From Spirosoma aureum (GTDB lineage Bacteria; Bacteroidota; Bacteroidia; Cytophagales; Spirosomataceae): DNA of 64,000 bases. The notes beneath the pieces were generated by a model that saw nothing but the letters and a program-made list of their open reading frames with translations, was not told the DNA's origin and made no database searches. Positions within the stretch are counted from its first letter, which is position 1. Every line of letters starts with the position of its first letter. The position numbers were made by a program, and so were the translations under genes. Of this stretch, positions 52,038 through 62,021 are shown piece by piece. Where the stretch lies: assembly GCF_011604685.1 (NCBI RefSeq), contig NZ_CP050063.1, forward strand, positions 372,001-436,000. The letters run 5' to 3'.

Positions 52038-52045
52038 TACTTTTG
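52038..52045 (+). promoter_or_regulatory. Candidate -7 element upstream of the barstar-like gene
   Basis: TACTTTTG fits TAnnTTTG, but no TTTG lies 19-21 bases upstream. It would give a leader of about 130 bases containing the CACGTG palindrome at 52122-52138. Confidence 0.3.
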
Positions 52046-52121
52046 CAGGCATCATTTACCCAAATATGCATAAGTAACCGGGTTTTAACTGGTTACATAA
52101 TTTTATAACTGTTTGATTATC

Positions 52122-52138
52122 AGTTCCACGTGGAAACA
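52122..52138. other. parS-like palindrome (first of two)
   Basis: AGTTCCACGTGGAAACA is centred on CACGTG with a perfect 12-bp core TTCCACGTGGAA. Its left side resembles the ParB site consensus TGTTNCACGTGAAACA, while the right side has one extra G. A related site lies at 62123-62138 with the same A-then-T-rich flank (AAACATTTTT). ParB binding is inferred. Confidence 0.4.
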
Positions 52139-52179
52139 TTTTTTTATGTGTAGTTGAACTGCCAATTTATAAGAAACAC

Positions 52180-52629
52180 ATGACTCCCAACATACTTATT
52201 TGTCAGTCTGAACGCGAGCTTGAAACCCTGTTCGCGACTGATTTTATAGCTCATATCGATGGCAAAAAGACGCAGACACTTCGTCTATTTTACGAGGAAA
52301 TTGCCGACCTTCTAGAGATCCCAGACTTCGGTTTTAACCTGGATGCGCTCAACGATTCGCTCAACGATTTGCAGTGGCTGGAAGATGAACGGATCGTTAT
52401 TTACGTAACCAGCACGAATGAGTTTATCAGTAAAGAACGCGACCCAGCAAAATTAGGCAGTGTGTTAAGTATTCTGGATGCTACCGCCGAAGACTGGAAA
52501 TGGGTCGATGACGACGATGAAATAACCGAGAAAAAGGAAATAGTTATTGTCTTCGAAGACAGTAGTCGAATCAGGAAGCTGCTGGATCAGGAAAGTATTG
52601 ACTATAAGCAAATGTCAGAGTTGAAATAA
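52180..52629 (+). CDS. Barstar-like ribonuclease inhibitor domain protein
   Basis: A 149-residue cytoplasmic protein with the barstar layout. An N-terminal strand (HIDGKKTQTLRLFYEEIADL, residues 25-44) is followed by FGFNLDALNDSLNDL, which contains the Asn/Leu/Asp segment that contacts barnase in the known inhibitor. The remainder is an acidic strand-helix region with WKWVDDDDE and a KEIVIVFED strand. Classical barstar is about 90 residues, so this has a C-terminal extension. No barnase-like toxin gene is adjacent, so it may protect against an unlinked or incoming RNase. Confidence 0.85.
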   Translation: MTPNILICQSERELETLFATDFIAHIDGKKTQTLRLFYEEIADLLEIPDFGFNLDALNDSLNDLQWLEDERIVIYVTSTNEFISKERDPAKLGSVLSILDATAEDWKWVDDDDEITEKKEIVIVFEDSSRIRKLLDQESIDYKQMSELK

Positions 52630-52674
52630 CTTATTAACGCAACAAATTTTGAAAACCTGCTGTTACACTAGTAT

Positions 52675-52703
52675 GCCGCCGGAATACCCTTCCAGCGGCT
52701 TTT
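52675..52703 (+). terminator. Hairpin between the barstar-like gene and mfd
   Basis: GCCGC (52675-52679) pairs with GCGGC (52695-52699), extended inside by GGAA with TTCC, followed by TTTT. It lies 31 bases before the mfd start codon. Confidence 0.6.
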
Positions 52704-52733
52704 CGTGTTTGCTCATTCCAACCTGAACGTCGC

Positions 52734-55700
52734 TTGAAACCAGAAGATTTGCTCGGCCTGTATGCCGACGATAGTTATATAAAACTACTAGCCGAACCCT
52801 TTAGTCACAAGCCTACAAGTGAGCCGCAACGCTTACAGATCAAAGGGATGGCAGGGAGTCTGGATGCCGTATTAGCCTCATCCATCTATAAATCGGTTGG
52901 TGGTAATCACCTGTATATCCTGACTGACCGGGATGAAGCCGCTTATTTTTTCAACGATTTGCAAAATCTGCTTGGTCGTGAAGTGTTGCTATTCCCGATG
53001 TCCTATAAGAAGCCCTATCAATACGAAGAGGTTGAGAATGCGAATGTATTGATGCGGGCTGAAGTCTTGAATAAGCTCAATCCGGCTCCGAAGGATGGAC
53101 TATTGATGGTGACGTATCCAGAAGCTTTGTCAGAAAAAGTTATTAACAAGCGATCGTTGCAGGCCAACACACTAACCATCCGGGTAGGAGAGAAACTGGA
53201 TACCAATTTTGTTGCAGAACTGCTTAACGATTACGAGTTTGAAAAAACAGACTTTGTCTATGAAGCTGGGCAGTTTTCCGTGCGGGGGGGTATCATCGAT
53301 GTGTTTTCATTTGCCAGCGAGTTCCCGTTTAGGATCGATCTGTTCGACGACGAGGTCGAAAGTATCCGCAAATTCAATCCAGAATCCCAGCTTTCGACCG
53401 ATCCCGTCGATTTCATCAATATTATTCCCAATATTCAGACAAAGCTCACTCAGGAAACCCGCGAGCCATTTTTCGATTTCCTGCCCGAGGGCACGACCAT
53501 CTGGGCAAAGGATGTTGAATTTACGCTCGAAATCATCGAGAAATGCTACGAAAAAGCTGAACAGAGTTTCGCTACAGTTCTGGCAAACAGCGGAGGAATT
53601 CAGATCGTAGCTGATCCTGGCGACCTGTTTGAAACCCGCCGAACATTTTTAAACGAGTTAAAAACGTTCCGCACGGTCGAGTTTGGCCGCAAATTCTATT
53701 TTAAAACCGAAAGCAGACAGCAGTATAGCTCCAAACCACAACCGTCGTTTAACAAAGATTTTAAACGATTGGTCGATGTTTTGGGCGAAAATCAGTCGAA
53801 AGGTTTTACCAATATCATTGCGGCCGAATCATTCAAACAACTCGACCGCCTTCGGACCATTTTTGAGGAACTTGATCCATTCGTAAAATTTCAGCCAATG
53901 AACGTTGGTTTGCGCGAGGGATTTATTGATGAGGCCCTTAAAATAGCGTGCTTCACCGACCACCAGATTTTTGATCGTTATTACAAATACCGTGTTCAGG
54001 ATAAGTTTTCGAAGTCAAAGGCGCTAACTCTCCGCGAATTAAAGACACTTCAGCCAGGCGATTACGTTACCCACGTCGATCATGGTATTGGCCGTTTTGC
54101 TGGATTAGAGAAAGTAGACCATGCCGGGAATGAGCAGGAAGCGATTCGGCTCATTTATCGCGACAATGACATTCTGCTGGTCAGTATCCACAGTTTGCAT
54201 AAGATTGCGAAGTACAGCGGCAAGGAAGGCGGCCCGCCAACCATGAGTAAACTGGGTTCGCAGGAGTGGGAACAGAAAAAATCACGTGTCCGAAAGCAGG
54301 TAAAAGATATTGCCCGCGAGCTCATTGCCCTTTACGCCAAACGTAGAACCGCACCCGGTTATGCCTACAGCCGGGATAGTTTCTTGCAGGCTGAACTTGA
54401 ATCGTCGTTCCTGTACGAAGACACGCCCGATCAGGCCAAAGCGACTAACGACGTTAAAGACGATATGGAACAGCCACACCCAATGGATCGGCTGGTCTGT
54501 GGTGATGTTGGATTCGGCAAGACAGAAATTGCGATCAGAGCGGCTTTCAAAGCAGTTACGGATAATAAACAGGTAGCTGTGCTTGTGCCTACAACCATTC
54601 TGGCCATGCAGCACTTCAAGACGTTTAGTGAGCGAATGGCCGATTTCCCGGTTAAAATTGATTACATCAACCGATTCCGAACAGCTGCTCAAACGAAAGA
54701 AATTCTGAAAGGTGTCAGCTCAGGAGAGATCGGTATTCTCATTGGAACTCATCGAATTGTCAATAAAGACATCAAATTCAAGGATTTAGGGCTTTTAGTG
54801 ATTGATGAAGAGCAGAAATTTGGGGTTAAAACCAAAGATCGGCTGAAAGAAATGCGGGTTGAAGTAGACGTATTAACACTTACAGCTACCCCAATTCCGC
54901 GCACGCTCCATTTTTCGCTCATGGGTGCCCGCGACCTCTCGGTCATTGCTACGCCCCCGCCCAACCGCCAGCCGGTTACGACAGAGGTACATCCATTTAA
55001 TGAAACCATTATCCGTGATGCAATCAGCTATGAAATTCGGCGTGGTGGCCAGGTTTTCTTTGTGCATAATCGAGTTAACGACATCGAATCGATTGGGAAC
55101 CTGATTCTGCGACTCGTTCCCGAAGCGCGTATCGGTGTAGCTCATGGTCAGATGGACGGCGATAAGCTGGAACGGGTTATGACACGATTTATTGAAGGCG
55201 ATTACGATGTATTAGTATCCACCAATATTATTGAGTCGGGTCTGGATATTTCGAACGCTAATACAATTCTGATCAACAATGCACATTACTTTGGCTTATC
55301 AGATCTCCACCAGATGCGCGGTAGGGTAGGGCGGTCGAACCGGAAAGCATTTTGTTACCTGCTTACACCCCCGCCCTCCGTTATGACGTCAGATGCCCGA
55401 AAACGACTTCAGACACTTGAAGATTTTTCTGATCTGGGCGAAGGGTTCAAAATTGCCATGCGCGACCTCGACATTCGGGGTGCCGGAAATTTGCTGGGCG
55501 CCGAGCAAAGTGGCTTTGTGAACGATCTCGGTTTTGAGATGTATCATAAAATATTGGATGAAGCCGTTCAGGAACTGCGCGAAAATGAATTTAAAGATCT
55601 GTTTGAGACGAAGCCTGGCGACTTGAAGCTGGCCTTGCCTGACACCGTCATTGAAACTGACTTACAAGTCGTTATTCCAGAGCGGTATGTCTCCAATATT

Positions 55701-56087
55701 TCTGAGCGACTGGCTCTTTATACCCGGTTAGATAGTATCCAGAACACCGAAGAATTGCAGGCATTTCATCAGGAAGTCCTCGATCGCTTCGGTCCAATGC
55801 CGGAAGAGGTCGAAAATCTTATTAAAATGGTTAACGTTCGCTGGAAAGCCGAACGGTTGTACCTTGAAAAACTGACGCTTAAGAATAATATCCTTAAAGG
55901 CTACTTCGTTTCTAACGGGAATGATGACTTCTTCAAATCCGATCAGTTTGGCAAGGTAATTGAATACATTAAACGAAATCCAGCCCACTGTTCGTTGAAG
56001 GAATCGAAAAACCGCCTTGTTTTCACGCACAACAACGTATACTCTGTTGAGCAGCTCAATGAAATAATGGGGAATTTAACAAGTTAA
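52734..56087 (+). CDS. mfd: Transcription-repair coupling factor Mfd
   Basis: A 1117-residue DNA translocase that removes stalled RNA polymerase and recruits UvrA. In order: a UvrB-like N-terminal module (about 1-330), the RNA-polymerase-interacting CarD-like domain (GDYVTHVDHGIGRF, near 440-500), and a RecG-like SF2 motor. Motor Walker A is GDVGFGKTE (about 590) and the DEEQ box is at about 690. A C-terminal TRCF domain ends the chain. No ATG is in frame near the start; TTG at 52734 gives a typical N-terminus (MKPEDLLGLYADD), while the first ATG (52848) would delete conserved residues. The TTG start is therefore preferred. Confidence 0.96.
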   Translation: MKPEDLLGLYADDSYIKLLAEPFSHKPTSEPQRLQIKGMAGSLDAVLASSIYKSVGGNHLYILTDRDEAAYFFNDLQNLLGREVLLFPMSYKKPYQYEEVENANVLMRAEVLNKLNPAPKDGLLMVTYPEALSEKVINKRSLQANTLTIRVGEKLDTNFVAELLNDYEFEKTDFVYEAGQFSVRGGIIDVFSFASEFPFRIDLFDDEVESIRKFNPESQLSTDPVDFINIIPNIQTKLTQETREPFFDFLPEGTTIWAKDVEFTLEIIEKCYEKAEQSFATVLANSGGIQIVADPGDLFETRRTFLNELKTFRTVEFGRKFYFKTESRQQYSSKPQPSFNKDFKRLVDVLGENQSKGFTNIIAAESFKQLDRLRTIFEELDPFVKFQPMNVGLREGFIDEALKIACFTDHQIFDRYYKYRVQDKFSKSKALTLRELKTLQPGDYVTHVDHGIGRFAGLEKVDHAGNEQEAIRLIYRDNDILLVSIHSLHKIAKYSGKEGGPPTMSKLGSQEWEQKKSRVRKQVKDIARELIALYAKRRTAPGYAYSRDSFLQAELESSFLYEDTPDQAKATNDVKDDMEQPHPMDRLVCGDVGFGKTEIAIRAAFKAVTDNKQVAVLVPTTILAMQHFKTFSERMADFPVKIDYINRFRTAAQTKEILKGVSSGEIGILIGTHRIVNKDIKFKDLGLLVIDEEQKFGVKTKDRLKEMRVEVDVLTLTATPIPRTLHFSLMGARDLSVIATPPPNRQPVTTEVHPFNETIIRDAISYEIRRGGQVFFVHNRVNDIESIGNLILRLVPEARIGVAHGQMDGDKLERVMTRFIEGDYDVLVSTNIIESGLDISNANTILINNAHYFGLSDLHQMRGRVGRSNRKAFCYLLTPPPSVMTSDARKRLQTLEDFSDLGEGFKIAMRDLDIRGAGNLLGAEQSGFVNDLGFEMYHKILDEAVQELRENEFKDLFETKPGDLKLALPDTVIETDLQVVIPERYVSNISERLALYTRLDSIQNTEELQAFHQEVLDRFGPMPEEVENLIKMVNVRWKAERLYLEKLTLKNNILKGYFVSNGNDDFFKSDQFGKVIEYIKRNPAHCSLKESKNRLVFTHNNVYSVEQLNEIMGNLTS

Positions 56088-56186
56088 TAGTAGCATAAGA
56101 GAGAGGGAAGATGAGATAAAAGACCTATAATCAATCAAATAATCCGAAAGTCTTTTATTGTGTATCTTAAATCCTTTATCTTAAAT

Positions 56187-56194
56187 TATTTTTG
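56187..56194 (+). promoter_or_regulatory. Candidate -7 element of gldJ
   Basis: TATTTTTG fits TAnnTTTG and would start transcription about 20 bases before the gldJ ATG. The nearest upstream TTG is 26 bases away, beyond the usual spacing. Confidence 0.38.
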
Positions 56195-56221
56195 CACCTA
56201 CGTTTTACACAAAATAGAGCA

Positions 56222-57481
56222 ATGATTCAAAAGTATCACCTGCAACGAGTGGCTTATGTGCTGCTGGCAATGGCGGCCCTTGCATCTTGTAAGTCCAAGC
56301 ACCCAACCAGCGTGCAGCCAGGGAAGAAGAGTACGGCGACGGGGATTGCTTACAACCAGAAAGACGGTTTTCAGGTAAAGAAATTTGCGGGACAGAAAGC
56401 TGGTCCAAACCTCGTTTTTGTTGAAGGTGGCCGGTTCACAATGGGTGCTCTCGAAGAAGATGTAATGAATAGCCGCGATAACCGTGAGCGCACAGTGTCG
56501 ATCCAGTCTTTTTATATGGATGAGACCGAGATCGCAAACGTTCACTATCTCGAATATTTGAACGCAATCACACGCGATTCTTCGGAAGAAGTAGTAAAAG
56601 CAGCATTGCCTGATACAACTGTTTGGGCAAACCCGCTTTCGTTCAACGATTCTTACGTTACCCAATATCTTCGTTATCCGGCTTTCCGGTATTACCCGGT
56701 TGTGGGTGTGTCGTGGGTACAGGCTAGTGATTATGCTGTTTGGCGCTCGAATGCTGTCAATAACGAACTGGCAAAAGGAGGGACCAAGAAAAAAGGGGGC
56801 GGTTTCTCGCTAAAACGTAAATCGAAAAAAGAAGCAGAACCTGCTCTTGCTGAAGCAACGACATCGACAGCTCCGCCAAAACCAAGCCTGGAAAGTGGCA
56901 TGGTGCTGCCCGATTATCGACTACCAACCGAAGCCGAATGGGAATATGCTGCCAAAGCCCTGATTGGAACGCAATACATGGACGAGAATCAAATTAATCA
57001 GCGGATTTATCCCTGGGATGGTTCTTCGGTTCGGAATCCAAAGAAAGGCCGCAAACAGGGGCAGATGCTGGCGAACTTCAAGCGTGGACGCGGTGACTAT
57101 GCCGGTATTGCTGGGCGTTCCAATGATGGTGCTATTATCACAGCGGAGATTTATTCTTATCCAGCCAATGATTTTGGTCTCTACAACATGGCAGGTAACG
57201 TAAATGAATGGGTGTATGACGTTTATCGTCCGCTGTCTTATCAGGACGTAAATGACCTGAATCCAATTCGCCGGAATGGTTATATGGATGATGCCAAGAA
57301 TTACGACTCCAAGAATAAGCAGTCGCTGATTGACGATAAGCTTAGAGTTTATAAAGGCGGTTCCTGGAACGACGTAGCTTACTGGTTATCACCAGGTACT
57401 CGCCGATTCCTGGATCAGGATTCAGCTACTGCAATGATTGGTTTCCGCTGCGCTATGATCGGTGTTGGCCGTAATAAATAG
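56222..57481 (+). CDS. gldJ: Gliding motility / type IX secretion lipoprotein GldJ
   Basis: A 419-residue lipoprotein. ATG 56222 is the likely start, giving a signal peptide ending MAALASC (Cys21 lipidated); the frame extends upstream without plausible coding. The rest is a formylglycine-generating-enzyme-like (SUMF1) fold: FVEGGRFTMGALEEDVM, FYMDETEIANVHYLEYL, NEWEYAAKAL and NMAGNVNEWVYDVYRPLS. The TGIAYN leader and DVYRPLS segment match GldJ rather than GldK. In Flavobacterium GldJ is needed for gliding and supports the type IX secretion machine. The catalytic Cys of true formylglycine enzymes is not seen, so a structural role is expected. Confidence 0.88.
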   Translation: MIQKYHLQRVAYVLLAMAALASCKSKHPTSVQPGKKSTATGIAYNQKDGFQVKKFAGQKAGPNLVFVEGGRFTMGALEEDVMNSRDNRERTVSIQSFYMDETEIANVHYLEYLNAITRDSSEEVVKAALPDTTVWANPLSFNDSYVTQYLRYPAFRYYPVVGVSWVQASDYAVWRSNAVNNELAKGGTKKKGGGFSLKRKSKKEAEPALAEATTSTAPPKPSLESGMVLPDYRLPTEAEWEYAAKALIGTQYMDENQINQRIYPWDGSSVRNPKKGRKQGQMLANFKRGRGDYAGIAGRSNDGAIITAEIYSYPANDFGLYNMAGNVNEWVYDVYRPLSYQDVNDLNPIRRNGYMDDAKNYDSKNKQSLIDDKLRVYKGGSWNDVAYWLSPGTRRFLDQDSATAMIGFRCAMIGVGRNK

Positions 57482-57505
57482 ACACACAACTTACTAAATA
57501 GTAAG

Positions 57506-57537
57506 GCGGTCATTCAGCAATGGATGGCCGCTTTTTT
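57506..57537 (+). terminator. Terminator of gldJ
   Basis: GCGGTCAT (57506-57513) pairs with ATGGCCGC (57524-57531, one G-T pair), then six T. It separates gldJ from the converging comF-like gene. Confidence 0.82.
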
Positions 57538-57565
57538 GTTGATAGGGCCCAAGAAACAGTTCTAG

Positions 57566-58273
57566 TTAACGCGTCGTAGCAAGTGTCAATACGCCAACTG
57601 ATTTACACCCAGCCCGTAACAACTCAATTGCACAGGCTTCAATAGTCGATCCCGTCGTTAATACATCGTCGACTATAACGATATTTTTCCCTTCAATTTC
57701 TTCTGGATTTGGTACGGCAAATACCGTTTTTACGTTTTCCCACCGTTCCAGGCGATTTTTCCGGGTTTGTGATTCTTTAAACCGTTTCCGAATAAGTATA
57801 TCGGTTCTGGCAGGAACGTTAAGTGCTTCAGAAAGTCCTTCGGCAATCCAATCGGCCTGATTATAACCCCGTTGTTGTAAGCGACGCTTATGCAACGGAA
57901 CGCCAATTATTACGTCTATTTCTTTTATCAGTTCACTTTCCGATTTGAGTTGATAACCGTACCAGCCAGCTATTTCCTTTGCAGCTTCTTTTTGGCCTTT
58001 ATATTTAATCTGATGGATTAGTTTTTGTACTGTACCAGCCTTTGCGTAGTGGATGAAAGATGCCACAAAATGAATGGGGACTTTTCCGGCGAACTTATTG
58101 AGAAGATTTTGGTCATAAGGCTGACGATGTTGATTTGTTTCCGGTAAATTAATCCGGCAATGCGTACAAAGTAACTTTTCGTGATCACCCAAAGACCGGC
58201 TACAACCGAGACATAGCACAGGAAAAAGTAGGTCCGTAAAGTCAGCTACAAGTGTTCGAATAAACCGAAACAT
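57566..58273 (-). CDS. ComF family phosphoribosyltransferase-like protein
   Basis: A 235-residue ComF family protein. The N-terminal zinc-binding Cys cluster is CLGCSR and CTHCR. The C-terminal phosphoribosyltransferase fold has the PRPP loop VIVDDVLTTGST near residues 196-207. The GVPLHKRRLQQRGYNQAD segment is characteristic. ComF-type proteins take part in DNA uptake in Gram-positive and Gram-negative bacteria, although many homologues have no tested role. It is divergent to the 114-residue hypothetical gene. Confidence 0.92.
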   Translation of the reverse strand: MFRFIRTLVADFTDLLFPVLCLGCSRSLGDHEKLLCTHCRINLPETNQHRQPYDQNLLNKFAGKVPIHFVASFIHYAKAGTVQKLIHQIKYKGQKEAAKEIAGWYGYQLKSESELIKEIDVIIGVPLHKRRLQQRGYNQADWIAEGLSEALNVPARTDILIRKRFKESQTRKNRLERWENVKTVFAVPNPEEIEGKNIVIVDDVLTTGSTIEACAIELLRAGCKSVGVLTLATTR

Positions 58274-58339
58274 GGTGATTGTTCGTTAGTTAAAAGAAAT
58301 CGTTGTAAATTAGAGAGAACAATAACTGCCTGAATTGTT

Positions 58340-58684
58340 GTGGATATAAAAAACATAGATGAGGCCTGGAATGAACTGCTTAACCAACTCGAAAATTTGG
58401 TTGGCAAGCGCCCTGTTGACCTCAACGCCGTCCTGTTTTTGATTGGCGTACAAGAACTGGGGAAGGGGCCCCGACGATTTTCGAAAGAAGTAAAACAGGA
58501 CTTAATGCACATTGCTGTTTGTCGGGTATTGAGCCAGTCAGGTTATTATTCCTTCGAGGGTTATGACAAAGATGGCTGGCCACAATGGACATTAATGAAG
58601 CCAATTCCGCATGCTGATTTATTAACGCAAGAGATTTTTTTGAAAGAACATGTAATTTCCTACTTCCAGTCTGAATTAGTTTAA
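58340..58684 (+). CDS. Conserved hypothetical protein
   Basis: A 114-residue soluble protein with no signal. It starts with GTG at 58340 (VDIKNIDEAWNELLNQLENL, first residue read as Met). A predicted helical N-terminus is followed by a segment FSKEVKQDLMHIAVCRVLSQ and YYSFEGYDKDGWPQWTLMKP. No catalytic motif is evident. It lies divergent to the comF-like gene and 19 bases before the DUF4175 gene, so it may be co-transcribed with that gene. Function unknown. Confidence 0.75.
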   Translation: MDIKNIDEAWNELLNQLENLVGKRPVDLNAVLFLIGVQELGKGPRRFSKEVKQDLMHIAVCRVLSQSGYYSFEGYDKDGWPQWTLMKPIPHADLLTQEIFLKEHVISYFQSELV

Positions 58685-58703
58685 CCGCTCAACCTGAATA
58701 CCT

Positions 58704-61700
58704 ATGCACTCGTCAAACTCTTACACGATGTTAGTGCAACGCATTGAAGAATACAAAAAACGCTACTTCCAGAATCAATTGGTTAAAGGCGTTTTATTCT
58801 TTGTTGCCTTGCTTGGAAGTGGATATCTACTTATCAATACCGCCGAATTCATCGGGCGTTTCAACTCAGTTGGTCGGGGAATTCTGTTTTTCAGCTTTCT
58901 ACTGACTATCCTTGCTGGCCTATTTATGCTCGTAGTACGGCCACTTATGAGCTTATATGGGCTAAATAAACCATTGTCGAATGATGAAGCTGCCCGACAG
59001 ATTGGACTCTATTTTCCTGAGGTAGGGGATAAGCTGTTGAATACATTACAGCTTCAGCGTATCTCCTCTGATCAAAGCGATTTGCTTCAGGCAAGCTTGA
59101 ACCAGCGCTCGCAACAGCTGCTAATTAATCGCTTTGCCAATGCAATTCAGATTAGCCGGAACAGGCAGTTTTTGAAATATGCAATACCACCTCTTGCCCT
59201 GATTCTATTGATATTGGTGGTAAACCCTACCTTTTTTACAAACTCTTCGACACGTTTGGTAAATTATAATGAAGAGTTTGTAGAAGAAGCTCCTTTTCAA
59301 TTTGTTATTCAAAACAAATCGATGAAGGCGTTCCGAAATGAAGACTTTCCGCTTTCTGTTAAATTAAAGGGTGATGCATTGCCTCAAGCAGTTTATGTAG
59401 TAACAAACGGCACTCGCTTTAAACTTGACCAGAAAGGAGATCGGTTTACCTATAATTTTGATAACCTTCAGAGAGATCTGAACTTTCATTTAGAAGCATC
59501 GGGTTTTAATTCTCCTGCTTACAAAATTTCTCTCATTGATCGGCCATCTGTCCTTTCGTTCAACGTACGGCTCGATTATCCTGCATACTTGAACAAGCCT
59601 ACCGAACAACTAGCTAATGTAGGAAATCTGCTTGTTCCACAAGGGACGGTAGTTAACTGGGAGTTTGCCGCTGACCATACCGACTCACTTTTATTACGGT
59701 TTAATACGGATTCAAAAGCGACGCCAGCACGTTTGGCTGAGGCCAACACGTTTACCGTGAATCGGCGATTGATGCAAAATGCCACTTATACTGTCTCGTT
59801 AAAGAATGGACAGATTGCAACTCCGTCAACTATCCAGTACAATGTCCAGGTTATTCCTGATCGTTTTCCACAGATTTCCGTCGATCGAATCCAGGACACG
59901 GTAACCTACAATTATATTGCGTTATCCGGTTTGGTTTCAGATGATTACGGATTTTCAAAAATGCGGTTGAATTATAAGATCACCCGTAACGGAAAGGCTT
60001 CACCCCAGTATAGCAAAGACATCCCCGTTAACCGGTCAACAACTTCCCAGAACTTTGTTTATAACTGGTCGCTCGATAGCTTAAAACTTGGTCAGGAAGA
60101 TCGTCTGGAATACTTTGTTCAGGTGTGGGATAATGATGGTGTGAATGGTCCTAAATCGAGTCGTTCAAATCAGCTTAATTTTGTCATACCCTCTAACGCT
60201 GAGATTCAGAAGCAGGTTGACCAGTCGGCTGAGAAAACTGAGCAACAGATCGATAATGCGTTGAGTAAAACCCAGGCAATCAAAAAAGAACTGACTGCCA
60301 TGGAAGATCGTATGCGCACGAAAAAGTCCTCTGACTTCCAGGACAAAAAACAATTGCAGGACATTCTTCAGAAGCGAGAAGAATTGATGAAAGAGGTTCA
60401 AAAACTGCAGGAACAGTTCCAGAAAACGAACGACACGCAACAGCGTTTTGCTGAGAAAAATCAGGAAATGCAGGATAAAATGCAGCAGTTGCAAAAACTC
60501 TTCAATGAGTTGCTTGACCCAGAATCGAAGCAATTGTATGAGCAGTTGAAGCAGTTACTGGAGCGTAAACAAGATGAGAAAGCATCCGAAATGCTTGATA
60601 AATTAAGCCGGAAAGAACGCAACCTGGAACGCGATTTAGACCGGGCATTGAAGCTCTTCAAGCAAATGCAGTTAGAGCAAAAGGTTAATAATATTGCTGA
60701 GAACCTGGAAAAACAGGCGAATGAGTTAGACAAACAAGCCGAAGAAAACGCGAAGAAAAACGAGACTTCGGAGGATCAGCAAAAGCAACAGGAAAAGGCT
60801 CAGGAAGATTTTAAAAATACAGAAGAACAATTAAAGGAGCTGGAAAAGCAAGCAGAGAAAGACGAACTCAATAAACCTGAATCTTCAGAGCAAGATCAGA
60901 AGGAAATTGAGAAGGAAATGGAAGAGGCTATGAAGCAGATGAAGCAAAATCAGGGAAAGAAAGCAGCTTCATCGCAGAGTAAATCGGCCAAATCCATGCG
61001 TCAGATGAGTAAACAGATGAAAGAGTCGATGGAATCCTCGGAGATGCAGGAGATGCAGGAGAATATGGATGATCTTCGCAATATCCTTGAAAACCTGATT
61101 ACGCTTTCCTTTGGCCAGGAGCGAGTCATGAAAGATTTTCGTGGCATGAGCCTTCAGGACCCTCGTGTTACCAAGCTTTCTCAGGAGCAACTAAAGCTTC
61201 AGGATGATGCTAAAATCATCGAAGATAGTCTCAATGCACTGGCCAGTCGAGTTGTCCAAATTCAGTCATTCGTTACCCGAGAGTTAACAAATATGAAGTC
61301 GTACATGGATGAAAGCGTACAACAGCTGCGGGATCGTCGGTTAAGCATGGCCGCTTCTAAACAGCAGTTTGCTATGACATCGATTAACAATCTCGCCCTT
61401 ATGCTGAGTGATGTATTGAAGAACATGCAGCAGCAAATGAATGCAATGGCTATGCCTGGAAAGGGTAAAGGCGGCAAGAAAGGCGAGAATCCAAGTGGAA
61501 TGGGGGAGATGCAAAAACAGCTAAATGCAAAAATGCAGCAACTCCAGAAAAGCGGTAAATCGGGTAGGGGTTTGTCAGAAGAGCTTTCTCAAATGGCTGC
61601 CGAGCAAGCTATGATTCGCAACATGCTCAAGAAATTAGAGGAGAGTTCAAAGGGAACAGAAGCTGGGAAACAACAAGAAAAACAGGTTAAAGATTTGATG

Positions 61701-62006
61701 GAAAAAATGGATGAATCCGAAACCGATTTAGTGAACAAGCGGGTGAATCCAAATACAATTAATCGCCAGAACGAAATTTTAACCCGTTTACTCGAGTCTG
61801 AAAAAGCGTTAAAACAACAGGAGGAAGATCCAAAACGTCAAGCTGAAGCGGCTAAGTCAACTAAGCATAGTACTCCTGCTTTCTTTGATTCTACCAATTT
61901 ACAGAATAAGACCAAACAGGTAGAAGTACTTCGGTCAGTAACTCCCAACTATAATCTCTTCTATAAAAAAGAAGCAAACCAGTATTTGCAAAAAGTAAGT
62001 AAATAG
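58704..62006 (+). CDS. DUF4175 family membrane/coiled-coil protein
   Basis: A 1100-residue protein. Transmembrane helices at about 27-47, 55-78 and 154-172 are followed by a beta-rich extracytoplasmic region (about 190-490). A very long Gln/Glu/Lys/Met-rich coiled coil follows (about 495-790), then a second coil with Gly/Lys linkers. The sequence includes DNALSKTQAIKKELTAMEDR and other heptad-rich tracts. DUF4175 proteins are large, poorly characterised and common in Bacteroidota and Alphaproteobacteria. The length is typical of the family. Its role is unknown; an envelope-structural role is plausible. Confidence 0.9.
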   Translation: MHSSNSYTMLVQRIEEYKKRYFQNQLVKGVLFFVALLGSGYLLINTAEFIGRFNSVGRGILFFSFLLTILAGLFMLVVRPLMSLYGLNKPLSNDEAARQIGLYFPEVGDKLLNTLQLQRISSDQSDLLQASLNQRSQQLLINRFANAIQISRNRQFLKYAIPPLALILLILVVNPTFFTNSSTRLVNYNEEFVEEAPFQFVIQNKSMKAFRNEDFPLSVKLKGDALPQAVYVVTNGTRFKLDQKGDRFTYNFDNLQRDLNFHLEASGFNSPAYKISLIDRPSVLSFNVRLDYPAYLNKPTEQLANVGNLLVPQGTVVNWEFAADHTDSLLLRFNTDSKATPARLAEANTFTVNRRLMQNATYTVSLKNGQIATPSTIQYNVQVIPDRFPQISVDRIQDTVTYNYIALSGLVSDDYGFSKMRLNYKITRNGKASPQYSKDIPVNRSTTSQNFVYNWSLDSLKLGQEDRLEYFVQVWDNDGVNGPKSSRSNQLNFVIPSNAEIQKQVDQSAEKTEQQIDNALSKTQAIKKELTAMEDRMRTKKSSDFQDKKQLQDILQKREELMKEVQKLQEQFQKTNDTQQRFAEKNQEMQDKMQQLQKLFNELLDPESKQLYEQLKQLLERKQDEKASEMLDKLSRKERNLERDLDRALKLFKQMQLEQKVNNIAENLEKQANELDKQAEENAKKNETSEDQQKQQEKAQEDFKNTEEQLKELEKQAEKDELNKPESSEQDQKEIEKEMEEAMKQMKQNQGKKAASSQSKSAKSMRQMSKQMKESMESSEMQEMQENMDDLRNILENLITLSFGQERVMKDFRGMSLQDPRVTKLSQEQLKLQDDAKIIEDSLNALASRVVQIQSFVTRELTNMKSYMDESVQQLRDRRLSMAASKQQFAMTSINNLALMLSDVLKNMQQQMNAMAMPGKGKGGKKGENPSGMGEMQKQLNAKMQQLQKSGKSGRGLSEELSQMAAEQAMIRNMLKKLEESSKGTEAGKQQEKQVKDLMEKMDESETDLVNKRVNPNTINRQNEILTRLLESEKALKQQEEDPKRQAEAAKSTKHSTPAFFDSTNLQNKTKQVEVLRSVTPNYNLFYKKEANQYLQKVSK

Positions 62007-62021
62007 TTAAACACATCTTTT

